The notes under the pieces: model-generated
What the model was told of the DNA's origin: nothing
Seen by the model: only the letters and a program-made list of their open reading frames with translations
Database searches by the model: none
Assembly: GCA_024400955.1 (NCBI GenBank)
Contig: JAKSLY010000018.1
Location: 1-53,365 of the forward strand
Length of the DNA stretch: 53,365 nt
Source: Treponema sp.
GTDB lineage: Bacteria > Spirochaetota > Spirochaetia > Treponematales > Treponemataceae
Direction: 5' to 3'
Shown here: one piece after another, positions 34,058 to 42,873 of the stretch
Layout: the number at the start of each line of letters is the position of its first letter
How positions within the stretch are numbered: position 1 is the first letter of the stretch
Program-made: the position numbers and the translations under genes

Positions 34058-35301
34058 TTTGTAAGGATTGCAAGGCTTTCTATATGTCCCGTCTGGGGAT
34101 AGAAGTCAAGGAGGTAAAGTTTTTCAAGTCTGTAGCCGGCCCTCAGGAGGAACTTAATGTCACGGGCATGGGTTGCAGCATCGCAGGAAACGCTCCTGAT
34201 GTTTGGAATCTCAGACTTCTGGAGCCACTGGCAAACTTCCTTTTCCATTCCGCTTCGAGGAGGATCGATGACGACTGCATCAAAGTTTCCGTTGGCCTTT
34301 ATGAGGTTTTCTGCGTGGTATTTTGTCCAGACTTCACCGGAAAGTCCAAAGCTTTCATGCTTGAGTCCTGCCATGTTCTGTTCAGCGTAGACTATGGCGC
34401 TCTTGTTGTGTTCAACCAGGGTTACCTTTTCAAAGGAATCAGCAAGGAACACGCTGAAGGTTCCGGCACCCGAGTACATGTCGAGAACGTTTTTTCCCTT
34501 AAGGTTTCCTGTCACAAGGGGAATGGATTTTTCCAGGACTTCCATGTTTGACTGGAAGAATCCCTGCACGTCAAAGAGAATGTTCTTTCCGAGGATGTTT
34601 ACCGTGCATCTGGTTTCCTCGTTGTTGGCGGTTCCCTCGTAGCGTGCCTTGATTTTCTTCTGCTTCTTGATTTTTGCGCCGCCGGGAGTACGCTGCTGAA
34701 CTTTCTTCTGCTTTTTTTCGACTACGGTTTGGGCCATGGAAATTGCAAGCTTGTCGTATCCTTCGGGAATGTTTGAGATCCTGCTTGAACCAAAAACGTG
34801 AACACGGCCTTCTGGCCTGCTGTCAAAGGGAATCTCCCTCAGGAAGTGGTTTATTTCGTCCGTTGCGCATGGGCACATTTCCAGCGGTACGATGTCATTG
34901 CTGTGCTTGCCCATGAGGCCGCCGTTGTGAAACTGAAAGCGAGCCCTGTAGTTCTTTGGATTGCCGTAGACTGCCTCAATTTCTGGAACTTCAATTCCTT
35001 CACGGGCAAAGGCATCGCGCAGTATGCCAATGCGAAGTTCCCTCTGGTATTCTGAATCAATGTGCTGCATGTTGCATCCGCCGCATTTTGCGTAAAGCGG
35101 GCAGAAGGGTATGACCCTGTGCTCTGAAGGTTCAACAACCTTGATTACATTGCAGTTGCAGTAGTCTTTTTCTTCTCTTGTTATTTCGATTTCAAGTTTT
35201 TCGCCGGGAATGGCATAGGGAATGAAAACTTTCTTGCCGTCAAGTTCCCCGATGCAGTCTCCACCAGCAACCATTTTTTCAGCTGTAACGATATGTGTCA
35301 T
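34054..35301 (-). CDS. RNA uracil-C5 methyltransferase, TrmA/RlmD family
   Basis: This SAM-dependent m5U methyltransferase (415 residues) has an N-terminal TRAM domain (about 1-60). An iron-sulfur-type cysteine cluster CPLYAKCGGC lies near 68-77. QGFFQSN and the SAM loop MYSGAGTFSV are near 265-300, and the catalytic Cys is in SVSCDAATHARD near 375. The most likely targets are 23S rRNA U747 or U1939. The ATG at 35301 is 6 bases after a TATACT box, and no ribosome site is present; an upstream ATG at 35316 is less likely. Confidence 0.88.
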   Translation of the reverse strand: MTHIVTAEKMVAGGDCIGELDGKKVFIPYAIPGEKLEIEITREEKDYCNCNVIKVVEPSEHRVIPFCPLYAKCGGCNMQHIDSEYQRELRIGILRDAFAREGIEVPEIEAVYGNPKNYRARFQFHNGGLMGKHSNDIVPLEMCPCATDEINHFLREIPFDSRPEGRVHVFGSSRISNIPEGYDKLAISMAQTVVEKKQKKVQQRTPGGAKIKKQKKIKARYEGTANNEETRCTVNILGKNILFDVQGFFQSNMEVLEKSIPLVTGNLKGKNVLDMYSGAGTFSVFLADSFEKVTLVEHNKSAIVYAEQNMAGLKHESFGLSGEVWTKYHAENLIKANGNFDAVVIDPPRSGMEKEVCQWLQKSEIPNIRSVSCDAATHARDIKFLLRAGYRLEKLYLLDFYPQTGHIESLAILTK

Positions 35302-35338
35302 GGGGAAAGTATACATGAGGGACTATAAAAATTCTATA

Positions 35339-36457
35339 TCAGGATTCCTTTTGTTCGGTCTTGCTCTTGGGCTGGCCTTGCGGACGCTTCTTCTGCTTTT
35401 TCTTAAGCTGCACGCCCTTGTCCAGGAGAATTTTTCTTACGGCAAAATCAAGTTCCGTTCTCTGGGGATTCATCGGGAGGACAAAGTTCCTGCATATTGC
35501 CCAGGTGCGCTTGTAAAGTTCTGCAGCAGGGCATTCCTTTTTTTCAAGATCCCAGTCCGTCAGTGCATTTACAAAATCCTTGAGGATGAACACGAGCTTT
35601 TCGCCAAGCCTTGCATCCGCATGGGCAGCAATGTATTCGTCCAGTTCCCTCAGGCTCTTGATGTAGGCCTTTGCATAATCCCTGTTTTCGAGCATCATGT
35701 TGGTTGCAGCAGGCTGAAGGTATGTGTAAAGGTCAGTGTCAATGCATGCCTGAACGATGTCATAGGAATGGCCGCCGTTGATTATCTTGAGGAGTTCTTC
35801 CGTAAGGCGGCTTGGTGAAACCGGAGACAAAAGCGGGGAAGATTTTCTTATGACTTTCTTGAGTTTTCCGGAAAGCTTGCATCCTGTTGTTGCACCGTAT
35901 TTTACTGCGCGAATCATTCTTACGGGGTCTTCGATGAAAATGCGGTCCAGTGGAATTACGGGTTTTACGACACCTTTCTTTATGTCGTTTACGCCGTCAA
36001 CATAATCGATTACCTGTTCCTTGAGGGGATCGTAGTAAAGGGCATTGAGGGAAAAATCCCTTCTCATTACGTCTTCATCCATGGTGCCGAAAGCATTTCC
36101 AACAGAGCCATCACAAATGGAACGGAATGTGCTTACCTCGAAAATCTTTTCACCAAAGAAAACATGAACGAGCCTGAATCTTTTACCGATTATTCTTGAA
36201 TTCCTGAAGAGCTTCTTGATCTTGCTTGGAGTTGCGTCTGTTACTATGTCAAAGTCCTTTGGAGTTCTGTTTCCAATGAGATCCCTTACGGCTCCTCCGA
36301 CAATGTATGAATCATAGCCTGCGCGCTTAAGGACTTCGATTATATAAACTGCATCGTGGTCGATCTTTTTAAGAGGAATGTTATGTTCTTCTTTTGTATA
36401 TACTACTGCTTTTTTTACCGGACGACCCTTGTCATCCGTACCATAACGAATTAACAC
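35339..36457 (-). CDS. Second class II nucleotidyltransferase, PcnB-like
   Basis: The head domain has YIVGGAVRDLIGN and DFDIVTDATP, followed by RRDFSLNALYYD and EDPVRMIRAVKYG, all typical of poly(A) polymerase I and CCA enzymes. Unlike the gene at 25102 it has no HD domain. It ends in a Lys/Gln-rich tail (about 350-372), like PcnB. The start is set at a GTG (36457, 372 residues), 10 bases after the -10 box; the open frame upstream contains the promoter itself. Confidence 0.82.
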   Translation of the reverse strand: MLIRYGTDDKGRPVKKAVVYTKEEHNIPLKKIDHDAVYIIEVLKRAGYDSYIVGGAVRDLIGNRTPKDFDIVTDATPSKIKKLFRNSRIIGKRFRLVHVFFGEKIFEVSTFRSICDGSVGNAFGTMDEDVMRRDFSLNALYYDPLKEQVIDYVDGVNDIKKGVVKPVIPLDRIFIEDPVRMIRAVKYGATTGCKLSGKLKKVIRKSSPLLSPVSPSRLTEELLKIINGGHSYDIVQACIDTDLYTYLQPAATNMMLENRDYAKAYIKSLRELDEYIAAHADARLGEKLVFILKDFVNALTDWDLEKKECPAAELYKRTWAICRNFVLPMNPQRTELDFAVRKILLDKGVQLKKKQKKRPQGQPKSKTEQKES

Positions 36458-36467
36458 AATGGGCAAT

Positions 36468-36496
36468 ATTCTAATGGTATGATAATTTTTCGTCAA
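36468..36496 (-). promoter_or_regulatory. Promoter of the PcnB-like gene, leaderless type
   Basis: TTGACG (36491-36496), 17 bases, TAGAAT (36468-36473) on the minus strand, then 10 bases to the in-frame GTG at 36457. Confidence 0.65.
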
Positions 36497-36599
36497 TTAA
36501 GTTCCAATTAATTTGTTTATTCTATATAATGGGAGCATATCATAAGAACCGCTTTCAACTTTCCCATATAGTTGGGTTGTAATAGGAGTTTATTTCAAC

Positions 36600-37526
36600 A
36601 TGAACATGGAATGCTTCGTACTCGGTTGTGGAGGAATGATGCCTCTGCCTTACCGCCACCTTACCTCAGTTCTTTTGCGCCGTGATGGTGACCTTTTCCT
36701 TTTTGACGGTGGGGAAGGAACTCAGGTTTCATTGCGAAGGCTTAACCTTAAGTGGAAGAAGATCAACGCCATTTTCGTCAGCCACACCCATGCGGATCAT
36801 GTAACCGGCCTTCCGGGAATTCTCATGCTGTCTGCTCAGGTTGACAGGAATGACCCCCTTTACATTTATGGTCCTCCAAAGATTGCTGAATACATTGAGA
36901 CAAGCCGCAAGGTTTTGGATATGTACATAAACTATCCGATCATCGTCAAGGAAATTTCGGCTCCATGCGTCTGCTATGAAGGCGAGGGATTTCGTGTCCG
37001 TGCATTCCCACTTGACCATACAAAGGTTTGTGTTGGATATACCCTTGAAGAAGACGACCGTCCTGGTGAATTCAATGCAGAGGAAGCAGCAAGGCTTAAG
37101 GTTCCTCGAGGGCCGCTGTGGGGAAAACTCCAGCATGGAATTTCTGTTGTCAATGAAGATGGTGTTGAGATTCACAGCCATCAGGTTGTAGGAAAGAACC
37201 GCAAGGGCAGGAAGTTCAGTTTTGTTACGGATACACTTTACCTTCCCACAATCGCCCAGGAAGTCAAGGACAGCGACCTCTTGATTTGTGAGGGAATGTT
37301 TGCAGACGACTGTGAAGACCAGGCCAAGGAAAAAAAGCACATGACTGCACGCCAGGCTGCAACCATTGCCCGTGATGCAAATGCAAAAAGGATGGCAATG
37401 ATTCATTACAGTCCGCGCTATAACGACAAGGAACTTGACCTTCTTCTTGCACAGGCAAAGACCGTATATCCACAGGCTGAACTGAGCCGTGACAGGATGC
37501 GTATGGAGATTCCTTATGTTGAATAG
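36600..37526 (+). CDS. rnz: Ribonuclease Z
   Basis: This metallo-beta-lactamase-fold tRNA 3' endonuclease (308 residues) has the zinc motif HTHADH at 62-67. Further ligands are in FPLDHTK (about 136-142), FVTDT (about 205-209) and HYSPRY (about 270-275). It trims tRNA precursors that lack CCA, which fits the CCA-less tRNAs in this window. The ribosome site is TAGGAG. It opens a packed five-gene operon. Confidence 0.93.
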   Translation: MNMECFVLGCGGMMPLPYRHLTSVLLRRDGDLFLFDGGEGTQVSLRRLNLKWKKINAIFVSHTHADHVTGLPGILMLSAQVDRNDPLYIYGPPKIAEYIETSRKVLDMYINYPIIVKEISAPCVCYEGEGFRVRAFPLDHTKVCVGYTLEEDDRPGEFNAEEAARLKVPRGPLWGKLQHGISVVNEDGVEIHSHQVVGKNRKGRKFSFVTDTLYLPTIAQEVKDSDLLICEGMFADDCEDQAKEKKHMTARQAATIARDANAKRMAMIHYSPRYNDKELDLLLAQAKTVYPQAELSRDRMRMEIPYVE

Positions 37527-38226
37527 GGGAATTCGCGTTTCTGAATTCTCAAAAAAATACAATGAAAAGTTTGTCTGCAAGTCCATTGACCTTGTGGCCG
37601 AGGAAAATCAGGTAACTGGAATTCTTGGTGCCAATGGGGCAGGCAAGACAACTTTACTCAGGGCCATTGGCCAGCAGCTTTATGGAACTTGTGGAACGAT
37701 AACTGTCAACGGAATTGACCACGGACCGACCATCAGGGGAATGACAGGTTTTGTTCCCGAGGTGCCGGATGTTGACTTAAACCTTACTGTAAGGGAAATC
37801 CTTTATTTTGAATCCATCTTGTTTTCTGATGACGGAAAAGCCAGTGAAGAAAAAATTGAATTTGCCGTTAAAACTTGCGGGCTTGAAGAACATCTTCCTG
37901 TAAGGGCATCAAGGCTTTCCAAGGGATACAGGCAGCGTCTTTCCCTGGCATGTGCCCTGTGTCATGATCCGAGTATTTTGATACTGGATGAATTTACGGA
38001 TGGACTTGATCCAGTGCAGAATGCCTTTCTCCTTGAAAAAATTTGCCGGCTTAAGGAAGGCAGGACCGTTTTGTTTTCCACCCATCGTCTTGAGGAGGCG
38101 GAAGAAATCTGCGACTGCGTCTATGTTCTTTCCCATGGGGAAATTGCAGCCCATGGCAGTCCGCAGGAAATTGCAGCGTCCCTTGGATGCAGATCTTTTA
38201 AAGAGGCTTTTGTAAAACTTTCATGA
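37516..38226 (+). CDS. ABC transporter ATP-binding protein
   Basis: The ATPase (236 residues) has Walker A GANGAGKTT (38-46), signature LSKGYRQR (134-141) and Walker B ILILDEFTDGLDP (154-166). The switch is STHRLEEAEEI. It is of the ABC-2/GldA class. The ATG at 37516 has GGAG upstream and overlaps the end of rnz by 11 bases. The next gene starts within its stop codon (ATGA), so it should pair with the permease encoded there. Confidence 0.9.
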   Translation: MLNRGIRVSEFSKKYNEKFVCKSIDLVAEENQVTGILGANGAGKTTLLRAIGQQLYGTCGTITVNGIDHGPTIRGMTGFVPEVPDVDLNLTVREILYFESILFSDDGKASEEKIEFAVKTCGLEEHLPVRASRLSKGYRQRLSLACALCHDPSILILDEFTDGLDPVQNAFLLEKICRLKEGRTVLFSTHRLEEAEEICDCVYVLSHGEIAAHGSPQEIAASLGCRSFKEAFVKLS

Positions 38227-40412
38227 AGAATCATTTCAGGCGCTGCCTTTACAGCATTGCCCATAATCCATTTTCCTATGCAGTCTCCCTGCTGATTCCG
38301 CTGTATGTTTTTTTCAGCTGGTTTTATGCTGGAAGAATTTTTTCATTTGACCAGGTTCCCGATCTGTTCCTGTTCTTCTCAGGCGTGGAAAGCATCCTTG
38401 TTTTCTGCATTCCATTTTTTGTTTCAACATCATGGGTTAAGGGTGAATGCCGTCTGAGCCTTGGGCCTGGGGAACTGTTTTTTTCTCGAAGTGCTGCAGT
38501 TTATGCATGGACATTTTTTTCCATCATGCTGACTGCCGCAATTCCTGCATGCTCATCCCTGTTTTTTTATGTTGACTTCAGCCGGGTGTTATGCGGATAT
38601 GCAGGAATTGCCCTGTATCTTTGTTTTTCATGCTGCATGTGCGTATTCGTCTTTTCTTTCCTGCCTTGGGGAAGCCTTTCATATTTCATCTGCAGCTTTC
38701 TTTTGCTGGTGCTTTCAAGGATTCATTTTGTTCCAGCATATTTTGATGTGAATGATTTTATGTCGGATGCAATCCGCTGGTTTTCTACGGCCTTTCATCT
38801 TTCATCATTTTCAAAGGGAATTGTCAGTGTTGGCGACATCCTGTTTTTCCTTTCGGGTGCCCTGCTTTTTTCCTGTGGTTATTATGTTCAGCAGGAATTT
38901 AAGAAAGGTAAGCCGGTTAAAACTTCCCTTGCTGAATTAAGGCCTTTTATTGCCGGAGTTTTCTTGGTTGTTCTTCTGGCAGGAATTGTTCCTGTTAAAA
39001 TTGATGTTACTTCTTCCAAATCCTATTCCGTTTCAAGGTACAGCAGGGAAGTTCTGGATCAGGTTGACGAGGTTCTGCAGGTTACGTACTACCTTTCCCC
39101 GCGATTGAAAAAATACTATCCTTCCACAGCCCTTGTAAGCGAGTACCTTTATTCCTATTGCGGAGGGAACAGAAAGATTTCCTACAGGCAGGTGAATGTT
39201 TCTTCCGATGAAACCGTAAGGAAGCTTAATGAAGCTGGAGTGTACGGGCAGAAAATCCGCACTGCAAAAAAGGGAAGTGAAACCGTAACGGAAGTGTATT
39301 CTGCAGTTTTCATTGAATATCTTGGCTTTCGAGAAGTCATTCCCTTCGTTCTTTCCCAGAATTCCCTTGAGTTTGACTTGACCTTGCGAATACAGAATCT
39401 TGTGGATGAGTCAAAGCCTTTGGTTCAGGTTGTGGCAGGAAACGGCCTTGACCTGCAGAAGGACTATTCCCTGGCATTGTCCTATCTTTCTTCCATCGGG
39501 TATGTTCCTGTTGAATGGAGCGGGGATAAAATTCTGCCCGCAGTTCCCCTTGTTGTATTTGGTGGATCAAGACTTACAAGCCAGCAGATAAAGAACATTG
39601 AAATGCACATTCTTTCCGGTGGCAAAGCCTTCATTGCATTCCAGCCCTATGAAGTCAATATTGGAACCGACTGGTCCGCCTTGCAGAACAGGAGCATCCT
39701 TGAATTCCAGAGAATGCTTTTTACCTTTGGAATATACTTTGACGAGCGCATGATTGCTTCCACCAATTGCCTTGAGCTTTCGGTCCAGCAGCAGAATTCT
39801 GCAAATGACACCAGGACTTTTGGATACTGCCTGTGGCCGATTCTTCCAGCCCAGGAAAATTCCCCTCATGGAATGACTTTGTTCTGGCCGGGATTTTTTG
39901 AAACCGATGATGAAGTTGCCGCCATTGCAGGCAAAAGCGTAAGGACATTTTTGAAAAGCAGCAGCAATTCTTTCCCCATGAAGAAGGGTGCTGACTGGTA
40001 TGTGACCAATCCCTTTGAGGTGCAGAGGATTGTGGATGACCATGATGAAGAAGGTGATGGTGAAAGAAATATTGGGGCAAAGGTTTATGATGGGGATGGA
40101 AAAATTAACGCCGTTATATTCTCGGACCAGTATGCATTTTCCACTTCCATGATAAAATACAGCTCGGGTTCGGTTCCGGACATGAGGAGCCTTCAATTTT
40201 TGGGAGACTGCGTAATGGAACTTTCGGGCCGGGAAGGGCTCTCAAGGCTTAGGCAGAATGCATTGTCTTCTTCTGCATTTTATGCCATGGACTCACAACA
40301 GGTCATCAAAAACATTGAAATATGCCTTGCGGTCTGTCTCCTTGTTCCGCTTTTGTGTATAATGGTCGTGGCCATCTTGTTCATCATGATTAGAAAAAGG
40401 ATTTTAAAATGA
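38223..40412 (+). CDS. GldF/GldG-like fused ABC permease and auxiliary protein
   Basis: The 729-residue protein starts with an ABC-2 type permease part of six or so membrane segments (about 15-225, plus one at 243-262). A large extracytoplasmic region (about 265-690) follows, with ABC_transp_aux (GldG-like) features such as VTYYLSPRLKKYYPST and a final membrane segment near 702-722. Separate GldF and GldG subunits exist in Bacteroidetes; here they seem fused. The substrate is unknown. It overlaps both neighbours by 4 bases. Confidence 0.78.
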   Translation: MKNHFRRCLYSIAHNPFSYAVSLLIPLYVFFSWFYAGRIFSFDQVPDLFLFFSGVESILVFCIPFFVSTSWVKGECRLSLGPGELFFSRSAAVYAWTFFSIMLTAAIPACSSLFFYVDFSRVLCGYAGIALYLCFSCCMCVFVFSFLPWGSLSYFICSFLLLVLSRIHFVPAYFDVNDFMSDAIRWFSTAFHLSSFSKGIVSVGDILFFLSGALLFSCGYYVQQEFKKGKPVKTSLAELRPFIAGVFLVVLLAGIVPVKIDVTSSKSYSVSRYSREVLDQVDEVLQVTYYLSPRLKKYYPSTALVSEYLYSYCGGNRKISYRQVNVSSDETVRKLNEAGVYGQKIRTAKKGSETVTEVYSAVFIEYLGFREVIPFVLSQNSLEFDLTLRIQNLVDESKPLVQVVAGNGLDLQKDYSLALSYLSSIGYVPVEWSGDKILPAVPLVVFGGSRLTSQQIKNIEMHILSGGKAFIAFQPYEVNIGTDWSALQNRSILEFQRMLFTFGIYFDERMIASTNCLELSVQQQNSANDTRTFGYCLWPILPAQENSPHGMTLFWPGFFETDDEVAAIAGKSVRTFLKSSSNSFPMKKGADWYVTNPFEVQRIVDDHDEEGDGERNIGAKVYDGDGKINAVIFSDQYAFSTSMIKYSSGSVPDMRSLQFLGDCVMELSGREGLSRLRQNALSSSAFYAMDSQQVIKNIEICLAVCLLVPLLCIMVVAILFIMIRKRILK

Positions 40413-41290
40413 AAAGATATACAGGCAGGCAGTTAGCCCTGTTTTTCTATGGCTTTGATGCCATTTTGCTTTTGGTTGTGATTTTTTTGTTTCTGCCATT
40501 TTCAAGAAAGAACAAGGCAGAGACCCACAGGGATTATTTTCTTTCGCCCCAGGATGTTCATTCCGTGACCGTCATAAAGATCAGGGACTGTTCAACCGGC
40601 AACCGTGTTGTGCTTTCCAGGAAGGGAACTGTCTGGACGGGTACAGATTCATATTCCAATGAAACCCTTAACTGGCCCTGTTCTCAAGGTAAAGTTGAAA
40701 AATTTCTTGATCTGGCCTCACAAAAACACCAGTGGACACTTAAGGCTGAAAAAGTTTCATCATGGAAAAACCTTGGGGTTGATAAAAGGGATTGCATAGA
40801 GGTGGACTTTGTTTCTTCTGATCCGAGAACCCTTGCCGTTGTTTTCCTTGGCAAGAATAGCCTTGATGGGGATGACGTGATTTTCAGGACGGAAGAAAAT
40901 TCAAGGGTATGGCAGTGTTCCTTTCCCTTCAGTCCTTCTGCAGAACCTGAAGCTTGGTGTGAGACTGCCATTGCACCTGGTGCCCTTGTTGAAGGTTCTG
41001 AAGCTGACGGCAGTGGGATCTTTACCGGTCTTACCAGGGGAAGGCTTGTGTATCTTACGCCGGGAAATCACATTGTTCCAGACTATAAAATCAGGAAGAA
41101 CTTTGGCAACGGTTCTTCTGCAGTCTATTCAATTTATAGAAAGGAAGATTCATACATTGTAATTCCTAAGTTTACGGCTCCTGCCCATTTTGACGGGGAA
41201 ACAAAAGCTGCCATTGAGGAATGTGACTACAGGTACGGAATAAGTGACCTTACGCTTGAGCGGATGCTTTCCGGAACTAAGGGGGAATGA
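40409..41290 (+). CDS. DUF4340-like membrane-anchored protein
   Basis: The protein (293 residues) has one N-terminal membrane segment (about 9-30) and a soluble extracytoplasmic domain. VVLSRKGTVWTGT and repeated beta-strand patterns resemble the DUF4340 proteins that accompany GldG-like components. It overlaps the fused permease by 4 bases and is almost certainly part of the same membrane complex. Its function is unknown. Confidence 0.7.
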   Translation: MKRYTGRQLALFFYGFDAILLLVVIFLFLPFSRKNKAETHRDYFLSPQDVHSVTVIKIRDCSTGNRVVLSRKGTVWTGTDSYSNETLNWPCSQGKVEKFLDLASQKHQWTLKAEKVSSWKNLGVDKRDCIEVDFVSSDPRTLAVVFLGKNSLDGDDVIFRTEENSRVWQCSFPFSPSAEPEAWCETAIAPGALVEGSEADGSGIFTGLTRGRLVYLTPGNHIVPDYKIRKNFGNGSSAVYSIYRKEDSYIVIPKFTAPAHFDGETKAAIEECDYRYGISDLTLERMLSGTKGE

Positions 41291-41291
41291 A

Positions 41292-42629
41292 ATGAGCTGC
41301 AACATGTCTGCCCTGGGGATTTTTGAGAAATTCGCAGATGAATACCTTAACTTTGAGCATACGCCAAAGAAAAACATTTTCTGGCTGGATTCAATGAAGT
41401 TCCTTTGCCAGCGCCTTGGGAATCCTGAGCTTTCTGCCGAGACTTTTCATGTGGCAGGTTCAAAGGGCAAGGGTTCTGTATCTGTCATGATGTCATCAAT
41501 CCTGTCTGAGGCAGGGTATTCAACAGGCCTATACACGTCTCCCCATATTCTTGATCTTTCTGAACGAATAGGGACTGCAAGGGGCCCATTTGAAGAAAAA
41601 GTCTACGAGGAATCCGTAAGGGAACTGATGAATTCAATTCAGTCCGTAAAAACTGAGGAACTGCCGGGAGAGCGACCTATTACATGGTTTGAACTTCTGA
41701 CGTTGCTTGGCATGCTGTGCTTTAAGAATGCCGGATGCCAGAAGGCAGTTTACGAAGTTGGAATCGGTGGCAGGCTTGATGCGACAAACGTGATTCTGCC
41801 AAAATGCTGCTGCATCAACCTTATAGAAAAGGAACACACAGAATACCTGGGAAACACATTGGCGGAAATTGCCGGGGAGAAAGCCGGCATAATAAAGGAA
41901 GGAATTCCTGTTTTTTCTGCAGGCCAATGCCAGGAAGTCAGGGATGTTTTTAAGAAGATTGCCCGTGAGCGGAATGCACCCATATTCTTTATTGATGAAA
42001 TCTCGAAAACTTCTAAGGTTGTCTACAAAAATAGACAAAGTTGTTTTACCATTGACTCAAAATTCTTCAATCGTCCACTTTCTGTCCGTATTGGCATGTT
42101 TGGGGACTATCAGGCTTGCAATGCAGCCCTTGCTGCCTGTGCAATTAAGTATTCCTGTCCGGAAATTGACGAGGAAACGATTGAGAAGGGCCTTGAAAAA
42201 GCCATGCTTCCAGGTCGCTTTGAAATTTGTGACGGAATTGTTTATGACGGTGCCCATACCAGAACCAGCATTGAAAACACCGTAAGGACCTTTAAAACTG
42301 TTTTTGGGGAGAAGGTTAATGCTCACCTGATTTTTGGATGTGCGGAAGACAAGGATGTGGAGGATATGGCCCAAAGCTTTAGGGGAGTTTTTGAATCCAT
42401 AACCCTTACAAGGCCTGGAAACGTTAAGGCATGCGACTTTGACAGGATAAAGAGAGCCTTTGACTGTGCCGGCTTGGAATACACTGCATGCAGCGATTTT
42501 CTTAAGGCTATCCCCATGGCCATCGAGGATGCACGTCAAAGCGGTGCGCTTCTCCTGGTTACGGGATCCTTTTATCTTGTCTCGGAGGTTAAGAAATATC
42601 TTCTGGCAAAATCCTGCTGCAGGGATTAA
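41292..42629 (+). CDS. folC: Folylpolyglutamate/dihydrofolate synthase
   Basis: This Mur-like ligase (445 residues) adds glutamate to folates. The ATP loop is VAGSKGKGSVS (about 50-60), with YTSPHILDLSERI near 82 and the EVGIGGRLDATNV block near 152-164. The C-terminal YDGAHT motif is near 320. The ATG at 41292, one base after the preceding stop codon, has AAGGGGG upstream. Its place at the end of an ABC operon is probably incidental. Confidence 0.9.
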   Translation: MSCNMSALGIFEKFADEYLNFEHTPKKNIFWLDSMKFLCQRLGNPELSAETFHVAGSKGKGSVSVMMSSILSEAGYSTGLYTSPHILDLSERIGTARGPFEEKVYEESVRELMNSIQSVKTEELPGERPITWFELLTLLGMLCFKNAGCQKAVYEVGIGGRLDATNVILPKCCCINLIEKEHTEYLGNTLAEIAGEKAGIIKEGIPVFSAGQCQEVRDVFKKIARERNAPIFFIDEISKTSKVVYKNRQSCFTIDSKFFNRPLSVRIGMFGDYQACNAALAACAIKYSCPEIDEETIEKGLEKAMLPGRFEICDGIVYDGAHTRTSIENTVRTFKTVFGEKVNAHLIFGCAEDKDVEDMAQSFRGVFESITLTRPGNVKACDFDRIKRAFDCAGLEYTACSDFLKAIPMAIEDARQSGALLLVTGSFYLVSEVKKYLLAKSCCRD

Positions 42630-42696
42630 GGGTTAGGAGGTGAATGGATTGATATGTTCGGCTTAGCATAAAATGTCTTCGTTGGATGCTATCGTG

Positions 42697-42725
42697 TTGA
42701 CACTTAAGTAGTTATTTAATAGAAT
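42697..42725 (+). promoter_or_regulatory. tRNA-Leu promoter
   Basis: TTGACA (42697-42702), 17 bases, TAGAAT (42720-42725). The spacer begins CTTAAGTA, the same octamer found next to the -35 box of the leuC promoter. Confidence 0.8.
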
Positions 42726-42740
42726 GAATCTACATTTCTT

Positions 42741-42824
42741 GCCCGGGTGGCGGAATTGGCAGACGCGCTAGGTTCAGGTCCTAGTGAGGGCAACTTCATA
42801 GGGGTTCAAGTCCCCTTCCGGGCA
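42741..42824 (+). tRNA. tRNA-Leu (CAG)
   Basis: A class II tRNA of 84 bases. The acceptor GCCCGGG/TCCGGGC pairs with one G-U, and the anticodon stem CTAGG/CCTAG encloses the loop TTCAGGT. The T loop is the normal TTCAAGT. The discriminator is A and CCA is not encoded. Confidence 0.96.
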
Positions 42825-42827
42825 TAG

Positions 42828-42860
42828 AGACTGTCTTTTTTGGAAGGCAGTCTTTTTTTA
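42828..42860 (+). terminator. Terminator after tRNA-Leu
   Basis: An 8-base-pair stem (42828-42835 with 42846-42853, one G-U) is followed by seven T. It ends 13 bases before the alr start, with no separate promoter visible between. Confidence 0.8.
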
Positions 42861-42873
42861 TTTGGGGACCATT

